This document shows positions 37,607 through 45,671 of a stretch of DNA of 55,180 nucleotides, piece by piece. The notes under the pieces are model-generated. The model was given only the letters and a program-made list of their open reading frames with translations. It had not been told where the DNA came from and searched no databases. The translations under genes and the position numbers were made by a program. Positions within the stretch are counted from its first letter, which is position 1; every line of letters starts with the position of its first letter. Source of the stretch: Ruminococcus flavefaciens (GTDB lineage Bacteria > Bacillota > Clostridia > Oscillospirales > Ruminococcaceae); contig JAMPGO010000005.1 of the NCBI GenBank assembly GCA_023663905.1, positions 1-55,180 on the forward strand. The letters run 5' to 3'.

Positions 37607-38125
37607 TTACCTGAAATAAGGGTTTGCCATACGCTGTTGTTCTGTTTCAAATAAGTTGAGGGCTTCCTTAAGAGTATCCGCTCTGCCGTTCATTAAATAT
37701 CCCGCAATGGAATTATAGCACCTTGCTGTGCGGTACATTGACGGAAGCCACGACAGTCTGGCATCGGATTCCAGAGAGTTGTGCTGTCCTGCAAGTTCCT
37801 GTATTTTTCCTGCTATGGATTTCGCCTTGGTCTTTTTGACAATGGGAATCAGAATCGTAATCAGGATTGCAATTGCAACAGGAATAAACAGCAGAATGCC
37901 CCAGGATTCACCGTCTGCAACAATAAATATTCCTGTAATTGTGCATACGATGATAACAGCCGCTTCAATTAAAGCTAAAAAATAGTGCAGACAGCCGTTA
38001 TTTTTGCGGGCAAGCTTCGCCTTTTCAATGTTGAGACGTGATATTTCATTCTCAATAATACCCATTTCACGCATAACAGGTTCAGCCTCTCTGATATTGT
38101 TCAGCAGTATTTCTTTTTCATTCAT
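37607..38125 (-). CDS. Hypothetical protein with two membrane helices
   Basis: A 172-residue protein: a coiled-coil-like N-terminus (~1-40), two adjacent membrane segments (~45-95, FLALIEAAVIIVCTITGIFI and LLFIPVAIAILITILI), then a helical cytoplasmic tail. No family recognised. ATG at 38125 after AAAGGA, with a promoter TTGCTT (38183-38188), 17 bp, TATACT (38160-38165). It is the last core gene before the island. Confidence 0.65.
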   Translation of the reverse strand: MNEKEILLNNIREAEPVMREMGIIENEISRLNIEKAKLARKNNGCLHYFLALIEAAVIIVCTITGIFIVADGESWGILLFIPVAIAILITILIPIVKKTKAKSIAGKIQELAGQHNSLESDARLSWLPSMYRTARCYNSIAGYLMNGRADTLKEALNLFETEQQRMANPYFR

Positions 38126-38222
38126 ATAAACAGTCCTTTCAAAAATTTAACTATATAACAGTATATCACAAATATCTCCAAAAAGCAAGCGGATTTTTCT
38201 TATTTCTGATAAATAACAAAAA

Positions 38223-38245
38223 CCTCGCAGATTGGCTCTGCGAGG
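38223..38245. terminator. Hairpin terminator at the left island edge
   Basis: CCTCGCAGA (38223-38231) pairs with TCTGCGAGG (38237-38245), loop TTGGC. T-rich tracts follow on both strands (TGATTTTTTT rightward, TTTTTGTTA leftward). It marks the boundary between the core gene and the fossil segment. Confidence 0.85.
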
Positions 38246-38267
38246 TGATTTTTTTCTTATAGTCCCG

Positions 38268-38485
38268 ATATCTTTTGTAATTTCATTCTCGATATATTCA
38301 ATTTGATTATATAAGCTGCTATTATATCAGCAAACATTGTAATTGCATAAGGATGAAGTCCAAGCTCAGGCTCGTCAACAATAATTGTTGCAGGCTGAAG
38401 CTCTGAGGGTTGCAATAAAAGTGTTGTAAGACAAATAAAACGAAGAGTACCGTCTGACAGCTGTGAAGCATTAAATACGTCCTCA
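38268..38485 (-). pseudogene. Fossil of the AAA ATPase gene fused to a fossil of its DUF4276 partner
   Basis: The minus strand 38485-38324 matches 52569-52730 over 162 bases without gaps and with only about four changes; it encodes the LSDGTLRF to HPYAITMFAD part of the ATPase. It then jumps directly to 38319-38268, which matches 53230-53281 (52 bases, one change) inside the DUF4276 gene. About 500 bp between these segments have been lost, and both genes lack their starts and ends. The open frame here (about 78 codons) is an accident of the fusion. Confidence 0.9.
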
Positions 38486-38548
38486 TATGTCAAGTTTCAT
38501 TTATGTAACAAAAAAACCACGCTTTTACACGCAGTTATTTATAAGTAT

Positions 38549-38683
38549 TCATAAAGTCTGACCGAGAGAAGCAAGTCGTGCTTTCAGTTCAGCAATCTCA
38601 AGAGCTTGATTCACAATTAAAGCTCGAAATTGATTATTCTCAAGCTGAAGTGCATTGATGTTGGCAAACCTTGGCTGTGTATT
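38549..38683 (-). pseudogene. Fossil C-terminus of a paralogue of the 50158-50667 gene
   Basis: The minus strand can be read as NINALQLENNQF, then AELKARLASLGQ and a stop, matching VSALQLENEQNK and ADLKAQLASFGQ at the end of the coiled-coil protein encoded at 50158-50667. The protein identity is clearly lower than in the neighbouring ATPase fossil. The following 30 bases (38540-38511) also match 50715-50747. The upstream part of the gene is absent. Confidence 0.82.
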
Positions 38684-38977
38684 ATATTAAGGTAGATTTT
38701 GAATGGATGGTATTTGTTGTTGCATTTAACAGTTTCAAGTAATCCTAAGTAACAGATACTGGTGCAATAGCAATCCATTTGTTTCTGGAAATCCTATACT
38801 CATAGTTTTGTTGTTAAAATATTTTCCGTCAGACATAGAGATTTTCGTTAGCGAACCTACAAATGACAGAGACATCTTGTAACTTTTCATCAATTGAATT
38901 GGATATCTTCTTTCTCTTTTTTCTTAATTAAAGAAAGCATTTAGAAATTTATACAATATACTCTTACTATAATAATA
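38684..38977 (-). pseudogene. Fossil of the tail of the 49000-49758 gene plus unassigned AT-rich DNA
   Basis: 38897-38779 on the minus strand aligns with 49551-49717 (the KSCETAQPF and DGKYFNNKTM...GFPET region), with 48 bases missing where the intact gene has its Met-Pro repeats. Frame is lost on the edges. The rest (38684-38778 and 38898-38977) shows no gene or recognisable element. Confidence 0.78.
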
Positions 38978-40339
38978 TTATTTTAAACAATTTATAACAC
39001 TATTCAATAAATATTCAATCTTATATCTTTCTGTAAAACAAGCTTCATATTCACATGGATTTCTATATAATGCCTTACAGCCTCCACCACATTTAGGATA
39101 ATAAGCACAAATTTTACAGCACTTTCTTATTTCAGGAATCAAGCATACTGGTTTATTAAGATTTTCAAAAGTTGATATATCATATACTGTAGAAATTTTT
39201 GTTTTCTGTTTTCCAATATCCCTCTCACAACATAGAATACTTCCGTCTGTATCAATAACAAAAGCATCTTTCTGCTGAAAAAAACAAGCATTTATTTTTG
39301 GAATGTTAGTCAACAAATTCTTTTCAGGATGATATAAATCATAAATACTTTCAAAATATTTTAATCTTTCACAATTATTCACAGTATCATATTTTTCACT
39401 GGATAAAAATTACGGATATACATTCAGGTTTAAGTCAGACGAATACTTTTTCCTTAAATATTCAGCTACTTTTATACAGTCAGCGATATTATTTGTATCA
39501 ATATTCAGACGTATATCAACATAAATACTATGATTCAGTAATTTGCCTATATTTTCCATTAAAGTATCAAATATATCAGTTCTGTTGCTGTAATAACACT
39601 TGCGACGTAGATATTCCTCTTTCATTCCATCAATAGAAATCTGAATCCATTGTACATTCCATTCAGAAAATTTATTAATAATATTATCTGTCAGTAAGCT
39701 GCCGTTTGAAATTATCCCAGCTTGAAACTGTTTGTTATTACTTTTCAGAGTGTTTGTAATACGTTCAATTATATCTGTTTTTAGCAACGGCTCACCGCCG
39801 AACCAGGTAATATCAAATAATTTTTCAGATGCACACAGAACTTCTGCCAATCTGTCCGCTGTTTCAATACACATATCAAACTGCCGTATACCTTCTTCAT
39901 AACAGTATATACATCTTGCGTTGCATTTTGATGTCAAAGAAACTGTATAATGTGCAACAGAATCATACATATCTTTTAATGCATTCTGATAGTATTCATA
40001 TCGTTGATATTCATCAATAAAATATGGTAGGATAAAACCGTTATTCACTAAATTTTCGATAATATCCAATTCTGAAAAGTTCATACTTTCATACTGCTGA
40101 AATTCATATTCAGAAAGTGTTATCATACTGTTAAACAAAGTATTATAAATAATATAAGTATGATTATGACATTTTACAATGTTATATTGTGAATGTTTCA
40201 TAGGAATATCAACGTTTATAGGAGAATATTGCTCATCTGAAAATGATTGAAAATACAATAAGCAACCATTTGGCTCAATTAAATAATCATTCTGAAAAAG
40301 TGATAGAACAGACTTTTGTGCCTTCATCATAACAATCAT
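38978..40339 (-). pseudogene. Radical SAM/SPASM maturase split by an in-frame stop
   Basis: Two frames, 40339-39410 (309 codons) and 39382-38978, lie in the same reading frame and are separated by one TAA (39412-39410) and nine open codons. Together they would give about 450 residues, the usual size of a SPASM peptide maturase. The first part has CNARCIYCYEE (~139-149; CxxxCxxC binds the 4Fe-4S cluster and SAM) and WFGGEP. The second part has the SPASM cluster ligands including CKICAYYPKCGGGC. Such enzymes modify ribosomally made peptides or proteins. Either a nonsense mutation has inactivated it or it is read through; the second part could also be translated from a GTG. Confidence 0.85.
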
Positions 40340-40361
40340 CAGAGTATACCTCTTTTACAAT

Positions 40362-40844
40362 TCAGCATTCTTCATATATTTCTACAACTTCATCCGAAAT
40401 TTTATTCAACATCATATTAGTTAAAATAAGCTGTAAAGTTTCCATAATGATGGCTGTATCTTTCTGCAAATCTGTCAGACTTTTGCTTATATCCATAATC
40501 TGATTGAGCTGTAAATCAAGTTTTTCATTAAGATTTATTTTCAAACTTTCGATTTTCTGAGTGTAGTCATCAGAAAATTTTTTAAATAAAGTATCTAAAT
40601 TGCTAGATATATCCTTTAGCATTTCAGATTTAATGTCATTCTGCAAAGTATCCAACTTACTGTTAAGCTGTTTTTGTAAGGCATTAATTTCTGCACAATA
40701 TCTGTCAGACAATTTCTGTGCAATGTTCTGTCCCGTTTGATTTATATCCTCTAAAATCTGAGATTTAAGTTGTTCTCTGAGTTCTTCGTTGCTAACGGTC
40801 ATTTGATTGGTAATCATTTCAAAAAGATTTTTATTTGTTATCAT
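40362..40844 (-). CDS. Coiled-coil protein of the island
   Basis: A 160-residue protein that is almost wholly helical and coiled-coil (ELREQLKSQILEDI; LNSKLDTLQNDIKSEM; LNEKLDLQLNQIMDI), ending VVEIYEEC with a terminal Cys. No family recognised. It lies between the radical SAM gene (22 bp) and the Gly/Cys-rich protein gene in the leftward operon, after a clear AAGGAG. It could be a structural partner of the helical paralogues or a substrate carrier of the maturase; neither is shown. Confidence 0.6.
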   Translation of the reverse strand: MITNKNLFEMITNQMTVSNEELREQLKSQILEDINQTGQNIAQKLSDRYCAEINALQKQLNSKLDTLQNDIKSEMLKDISSNLDTLFKKFSDDYTQKIESLKINLNEKLDLQLNQIMDISKSLTDLQKDTAIIMETLQLILTNMMLNKISDEVVEIYEEC

Positions 40845-40886
40845 ATTTAACTCCTTGTTTAAAAAATATAAGATGAAATATTATAA

Positions 40887-41621
40887 TTAACCAAGCTGAT
40901 TTATACCATATTCACACATTGCTATAAAGTGTGCAAGTCTCATCTGTTCCTTTTCAACTTCAGTCTCATCAGATTCTTTTACTTCCCTGATACGTTCAAA
41001 CTCATCAGCTTTTGTTTCACAAATTTCTACAATGCTGTCAATTCTCTGCTGAATTTTATCCTCAACATTATCGGTCTGAGTTTCCATAGAATTTCTGAGT
41101 TCATCACTTAAATTGGAAATCGCTTCTTTAAGTACCTTTTTATAAAAAGCATCAAGAGCATTTTCCTTTGCCTTACCAGCATCCATTTTCAATATATTCT
41201 CACATTCACTGTCATCTAAAGAAATCCTTTTACTTACATAATTGACAATAAAACCATGTATTTTGTCTTCTGTATTACGGTTCTCACGTTCAATGCTTTT
41301 AATATTGATATTCAATCCCCTGTTGCCATATCTGATTTTATTGCATATGTGCAACTCATTTATAAATTCATCAAGATACTCACGACTTTCCTTCACTATA
41401 TCATTTTCAAGCTTTGCACTTCTTGCCTGTGTATCAGTGCGAAATTCTGTAAGTGCGTGTTGCACTTTAACTGTTGCTTCAAGCGTTGCTTTATCAACAT
41501 CGTAGCTTTCAGTATGTCCACCACTTGAACTTCCTGAAGACTTACCAAAAATACTTTTGATAACATTCTTTATTCCTTGTCCTACACAGCAATTTCCTAT
41601 ACAACAACCGCCACCGCCCAT
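40887..41621 (-). CDS. Helical protein with Gly/Cys-rich N-terminus
   Basis: A 244-residue protein starting MGGGGCCIGNCCVGQG, with cysteine pairs at 6-7 and 11-12, then a short amphipathic stretch, a Ser/Gly linker (~28-37) and a long helical domain. Residues ~125-240 align with the next gene's product (KRISLDDSECENILKMDAG versus KRFSLDDIECVKILKLPAG), so the two are paralogues. The Cys motif may bind metal, anchor the protein, or be modified by the radical SAM enzyme encoded downstream. ATG after AAGGAGG. Confidence 0.65.
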   Translation of the reverse strand: MGGGGCCIGNCCVGQGIKNVIKSIFGKSSGSSSGGHTESYDVDKATLEATVKVQHALTEFRTDTQARSAKLENDIVKESREYLDEFINELHICNKIRYGNRGLNINIKSIERENRNTEDKIHGFIVNYVSKRISLDDSECENILKMDAGKAKENALDAFYKKVLKEAISNLSDELRNSMETQTDNVEDKIQQRIDSIVEICETKADEFERIREVKESDETEVEKEQMRLAHFIAMCEYGINQLG

Positions 41622-41634
41622 AATATTATCCTCC

Positions 41635-42390
41635 TTATGTTAATGTATCTGTATAAGAACAGACAGCAATTAAATAATCTGCTTTTAATATGACAGATTC
41701 CAAAGATTTGGCATCGCCGTCTAATCCTCTTTCAAGGTCCTCAAAGGAATCCGTTTTATCTTGAATTGCTTTTTCTGAGCGCTCCAGATGTTCATCAAAT
41801 GCATCTTCAATTGTTTCTGAAAAATCATCAACAGTATCTTTTATACGCTTGATAATTTCATTACCAGACTGTATAAAAACATTCTGTTTCATTTCCTGAA
41901 GTCTTTGATTTTTAAGGTCACCTGCTGGCAGTTTCAAAATTTTTACACATTCAATATCATCAAGTGAAAATCTTTTTTCAACATATTCTGCAAATGTTCC
42001 CCTTAATTCCTTACTGGCACGATTGAATTTACGCTTTACAGATTCAGTGCGAACAAGTTTTAATGCCTTGTTCTGCTCTTCAAAAACATCCATAATTTCC
42101 TTTAACATAATAGAACACTCAACCAGCATTTCTCGTTCCATATCGTTAGCAGCCGCAGAAATATTCTGCCTGTATTTAACCAGAAGTTTATTTAAATCAG
42201 CAATTTCATTTGCTTCGTTTTTTTCAGGATTAAAGCCTTTTTTACTTGCAATTTCGTCCTGAATTTTATCTTGTCCAGTAATAACATCCCACGCATACTT
42301 AGCAACTTTGCCTATGCCTTTAAAAAGTTTTCCTATGAGATTTCCATCGTCAATAAATGGAAGTTTGGGAAAAACTGAAAATGCACTCAT
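41635..42390 (-). CDS. Helical paralogue of the Gly/Cys-rich protein
   Basis: A 251-residue mostly helical protein with a hydrophobic/amphipathic N-terminus (IGKLFKGIGKVAKYAWDVI, ~18-36) that could bind a membrane, then coiled-coil-like segments. The KRFSLDDIECVKILKLPAG block (~137-155) is shared with the neighbouring 244-residue protein. Its ATG overlaps the acyltransferase stop (ATGA). I do not recognise a published family; the company of a dynamin-like GTPase suggests a membrane role by inference. Confidence 0.62.
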   Translation of the reverse strand: MSAFSVFPKLPFIDDGNLIGKLFKGIGKVAKYAWDVITGQDKIQDEIASKKGFNPEKNEANEIADLNKLLVKYRQNISAAANDMEREMLVECSIMLKEIMDVFEEQNKALKLVRTESVKRKFNRASKELRGTFAEYVEKRFSLDDIECVKILKLPAGDLKNQRLQEMKQNVFIQSGNEIIKRIKDTVDDFSETIEDAFDEHLERSEKAIQDKTDSFEDLERGLDGDAKSLESVILKADYLIAVCSYTDTLT

Positions 42391-43376
42391 TCTTTATCAC
42401 TTCTTCTTATATTTTTTCTGAATAATTTTCTTAAAAAAGCCTGATATTTCAATTCTATGCGATGATTTTGAGCAGGATAGCCTGAAATAACCATATTATT
42501 ATCAATATTTTTATCGGCACCAGTTCTTGCCAGTAAAATTGAATTATCTCCAACTTTCACTCTGTTACTTACGGCTGATTGTCCGTAAATATCAACGTAA
42601 TTACCGATTTCTGCCCAACCTGCTATTGCCACACAAGCCATTATGTGACAATGTATTCCGATTTTTGCCTCATGACCAATCTGTACGAGATTTTCAATAT
42701 GAGTAAAGTCACCGATTACAGTTGTACCAATTGTTCCTTTTTCAACAACTACATTCCCACCGATTATTACATTATCGCCGATACGAACATAACCGATTTC
42801 AGGAATTTTTTTCCATCCATTTTCAAATTTATGATATTCAAAGTTTTCTGTTCCGATACTACAGCACGCTCCAACAGATGAATTATCACCAATAATGCAG
42901 TTATCTCCGATTACTGTATTTACACCGATAAAACAATTATTGCCTACTGTTACATTTTCACCAATCACAACACCATTTGACAATATTGTATCATTGCCTA
43001 TTACAGTACCGTTCCTAATAAAAACATTATCTGCTATTACGGCACTATCGGAAATAATCGGTTTATTATGATTTTCCATACAGTATAAGCCTTTTGCTAT
43101 CATAAAATCAATTGTATCGGCAAGAACTTCATGAGGGTCACGTCTTGTAACAATATAACTTCTATGTAACGGAAGTCCGATTGATGCTCTTGTAATAATT
43201 GCACCAGCTTTTATATCATTGATTACATTGATTTTGTTATATGGTATATATGTCACAGAATCATCATCACTATCCTGATATAGGGCAATACTGAATATCT
43301 TTTTATTTTTATCACCAATCGTTGGACAATTAAGGTGTTCAGCCAGTTCACCGACTGTAATATATAACTTGTCCAT
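42387..43376 (-). CDS. LpxD-like left-handed beta-helix acyltransferase
   Basis: A 329-residue protein with an N-terminal LpxD-type uridine-binding-like domain (~1-100) and hexapeptide repeats forming a left-handed beta-helix (~105-290). The LpxD pattern KKIPEIGYVRIGDNVIIG and NLVQIGHEAKIG is present, with the equivalent of the catalytic His (~235). LpxD normally acylates UDP-glucosamine for lipid A, which this Gram-positive would not make; its substrate is therefore another nucleotide sugar or amine. The start overlaps the GTPase stop by one base (TAATG), so it is tightly coupled to that gene. Confidence 0.82.
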   Translation of the reverse strand: MDKLYITVGELAEHLNCPTIGDKNKKIFSIALYQDSDDDSVTYIPYNKINVINDIKAGAIITRASIGLPLHRSYIVTRRDPHEVLADTIDFMIAKGLYCMENHNKPIISDSAVIADNVFIRNGTVIGNDTILSNGVVIGENVTVGNNCFIGVNTVIGDNCIIGDNSSVGACCSIGTENFEYHKFENGWKKIPEIGYVRIGDNVIIGGNVVVEKGTIGTTVIGDFTHIENLVQIGHEAKIGIHCHIMACVAIAGWAEIGNYVDIYGQSAVSNRVKVGDNSILLARTGADKNIDNNMVISGYPAQNHRIELKYQAFLRKLFRKNIRRSDKE

Positions 43377-44917
43377 TATGCTTTTTGCATCATTTGATTA
43401 AGAGCCTGACAAAGTTTCTCTACACGGTCGTCAGTATTTGCTTTAAGCTGATTGAGTGCAACAATAAGCTGTTCACGGTATGCCTGTACGTCTTCTAGTT
43501 CTTTTTTGGATTTTTCATAACTCTTGCGAATTTCATCAGCACTTTTTGTAGAAGCCTGCAAAACTTCACTGTTTGATGCTTTTATATCTTCAAAGAACAA
43601 GCGGATTTCTTTACTTATTGCTTCATACGATGCAACAATATCGCTCATAAGATATTTCTTGTATTTAGGAACAATATTTTGTGTGATACGTCTATGAACT
43701 TCTGAAACGTTTGATTTTTCCATCAGTTCCTCTAAATGTTCTTCAAAATCAATAGGGTCAATATCAAACTTCATGGCAGTAGCCATCAATGTTCTTCTTT
43801 TTTTCTTGTCCTTTTCATCTTTTATGTTAAATGAGCCATAATCACGACATAGATTCATAAGATATGCAGCAACATGGACAATATTCCTCATTGCAGTTTC
43901 TGCATTGCCATAACAGTTTTCAGTTGCAAGATATTTTACCCATTCAGCTTTCTGAAGTTTCCAGTCATCTTCAGGGCTATTAAGGTTATCCCACTGTGTA
44001 CCAAGAACAAAAACTTTTTCTGGATTATTGTTAGTATTTGAAAAAATTCTGTAAAGAGTATTCAGTTCACCACCAGTAAGAGCATCTGAACGTACACAAG
44101 CAAAAACGGCATTGGCTCTGTCAATATAAGCTCTTGTTACATCTGAACGATATTTTACAGCATCATCAAGACCTGGAGTATCAACAAATACTATCTGTTC
44201 AGGCATGTTAAAATCTGATAAACCAATTTCTACCTCTTTGACAAAATAATGCTCAACATGTTTTGAAGAAGTCCAACGTTCAATTTCTTCCTCAAGATTT
44301 TCACTGTTTACAATCTGTTTGATAACATTATGATTAAGCCACATATTTTTTGCATCATCAGCGTGTAGTGCAGCATATTCTTGTTTAAAAACATCAGCAT
44401 TATTTGATATACTACTCCAAAGCTGTCCCCATTCATCAAAAGTATAGAAAGTAACCTTTATATAATCTTGCTCAGCACTTCTGAATTTTGTTAAAACTGC
44501 CGTTTCAGGTGTTACAGAAGTTGATGCAAGATTCCTGCCAAGTAATGCATTAATAAGTGTTGATTTTCCTGCCTTTATTGTACCAACAAAAGCAATATGA
44601 AAAACAGGGTCTTGACAACGTTCAATAAAGCTTCCGATACGTTTAATCAGACGTTCACCAGATAATTTTGAAAATTCAGGCTGTAAAAGAATGAATTTAA
44701 GGCGTTCCATTTTCTGCACATATTGGTCAATTGTTAAATCCCAAGAAATCTTGGTGTGTGCAGTCGTTCCGACATTTTTCATTAAATTCTGAAGTTTTTC
44801 CGAATAACTTTTCAAAAGTTCAACATTTTGTAAATTTTCTGTGGGGTTTGCCGTTCCACAATGAGGGCAAAGATATAAATTATCTGCAAATTCCTTTTCA
44901 CATTTTTTACATTTCAT
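43376..44917 (-). CDS. Dynamin-like GTPase with N-terminal zinc ribbon
   Basis: A 513-residue protein. A zinc ribbon (CKKC ~3-6, CPHC ~17-20) precedes a dynamin-superfamily G domain: P-loop GTIKAGKSTL (~112-121), switch region TSVTPETAVLT (~133-143), DTPGLDD (~246-252) and TQWD (~307-310). The C-terminal ~170 residues are helical and coiled-coil, like a stalk. Bacterial dynamins act on membranes, and some serve in phage defence or stress. It leads the leftward operon; an extended -10 (TGC-TATAAT, 44949-44954) lies upstream and AAGGAG precedes the ATG. Confidence 0.85.
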   Translation of the reverse strand: MKCKKCEKEFADNLYLCPHCGTANPTENLQNVELLKSYSEKLQNLMKNVGTTAHTKISWDLTIDQYVQKMERLKFILLQPEFSKLSGERLIKRIGSFIERCQDPVFHIAFVGTIKAGKSTLINALLGRNLASTSVTPETAVLTKFRSAEQDYIKVTFYTFDEWGQLWSSISNNADVFKQEYAALHADDAKNMWLNHNVIKQIVNSENLEEEIERWTSSKHVEHYFVKEVEIGLSDFNMPEQIVFVDTPGLDDAVKYRSDVTRAYIDRANAVFACVRSDALTGGELNTLYRIFSNTNNNPEKVFVLGTQWDNLNSPEDDWKLQKAEWVKYLATENCYGNAETAMRNIVHVAAYLMNLCRDYGSFNIKDEKDKKKRRTLMATAMKFDIDPIDFEEHLEELMEKSNVSEVHRRITQNIVPKYKKYLMSDIVASYEAISKEIRLFFEDIKASNSEVLQASTKSADEIRKSYEKSKKELEDVQAYREQLIVALNQLKANTDDRVEKLCQALNQMMQKA

Positions 44918-45047
44918 TATAAATCTCCTTTTAATAATTTATTTTTATATTATAGCACTTATTCTTTATCATATTTTTCATTTGGCAAAGAAGTTAAACT
45001 TCTTATAACCTTTGCAAAGAAGCTATATTGACGACGATGACGTAGAT
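44918..45047. promoter_or_regulatory. Divergent control region of the island's two arms
   Basis: A perfect inverted repeat AAGAAGT-TAA-ACTTCTT spans 44988-45004, between the GTPase promoter (-10 at 44949-44954 on the minus strand) and the first rightward frame. Its position fits an operator for the GTPase operon. Which regulator would bind is unknown; the XRE protein at 45649-45987 is one candidate. Confidence 0.5.
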
Positions 45048-45305
45048 ATGGAATTATGTGATTTCTGCTTTGCTAATTTATCACCACTGAGTGAATGGTA
45101 TTACACGAACTGTGAGTTGAATGAAAATATTCCTATGTGTCTTAGCAGAAAAATACAGACTGTTATGCCAAAATCATTCCCCGATATTCTGAGCTATGTG
45201 GACTATGAAAAGATGAATGAAAACGAACTTCAATTATATGGAGACGCAGCTTTTGAATTAAAAGACAGAATGCTCCAAATATCAGAAGAATTTCTTAAAA
45301 TTTAA
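45048..45305 (+). CDS. Small hypothetical protein with CxxC, possibly truncated
   Basis: An 85-residue acidic protein beginning MELCDFCFANLSP, with the CDFC pair suggesting metal binding. The frame is open back to a TTG at 45012, but neither start has a good ribosome binding site, so the gene may be an N-terminally truncated remnant. A terminator follows. No family recognised. Confidence 0.4.
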   Translation: MELCDFCFANLSPLSEWYYTNCELNENIPMCLSRKIQTVMPKSFPDILSYVDYEKMNENELQLYGDAAFELKDRMLQISEEFLKI

Positions 45306-45315
45306 TTGTAAATAC

Positions 45316-45356
45316 AAAACAGTTCCGAAATTTTTTATTTTTTTCGGAACTGTTTT
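45316..45356 (+). terminator. Strong hairpin terminator
   Basis: AAAACAGTTCCGAAA (45316-45330) pairs perfectly with TTTCGGAACTGTTTT (45342-45356); A/T-rich 11-base loop. Confidence 0.85.
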
Positions 45357-45407
45357 ATGTTTACTTATCTGATTTTTTGTGGTATTCTGTTTTCAGGAGG
45401 TGGCGGT

Positions 45408-45671
45408 ATGTTTATGAACGGTGAACATCTTGAAACCCTGCAAGATTTGAAGCAGTGTTTTTGCATAGATGAATTGATTTATAATTATGGCAGCGGTGAG
45501 CTTGAAATATGGCTAGGAAAAATCGGTGAAACAGAGAAAGCTGAAAAAGTAAGCGAAATTCCAAAAGTCAACGCATATATCCTGCTCCGACTTTATGAAA
45601 TTCTTGATTTGAATCCTGAGTTGTCAGAGGAAGAAATACGCAGTCTTTTTACTCCGCGGAGACAGAATTAA
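45408..45671 (+). CDS. Small helical protein sharing a domain with the 49000-49758 product
   Basis: An 87-residue protein starting at ATG 45408 behind AGGAGG. The core LQDLKQCFCIDELIYNYGSG...LEIWLGKIGE...AEKVSEI matches the pattern SIEELRENADVKSIVTYFLDGRLRRW...DKLDNI at the N-terminus of the product encoded at 49000. This small domain occurs in many unrelated bacterial proteins in my memory, but I cannot name it. It overlaps the convergent XRE gene by 23 bp at the 3' ends. Confidence 0.6.
   Translation: MFMNGEHLETLQDLKQCFCIDELIYNYGSGELEIWLGKIGETEKAEKVSEIPKVNAYILLRLYEILDLNPELSEEEIRSLFTPRRQN

Noticed and set aside
38257-38493. Open frame of 78 codons at the island edge as a real small ATPase
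   Set aside because: It has no Walker A, and its ends join two different genes; it is a fossil fusion.
42387-43376. Evidence for lipid A biosynthesis and a Gram-negative host
   Set aside because: All other genes point to Clostridia (SpoIVB, FabK, HPr with regulatory Ser, dockerin); an LpxD-like enzyme alone is not proof.
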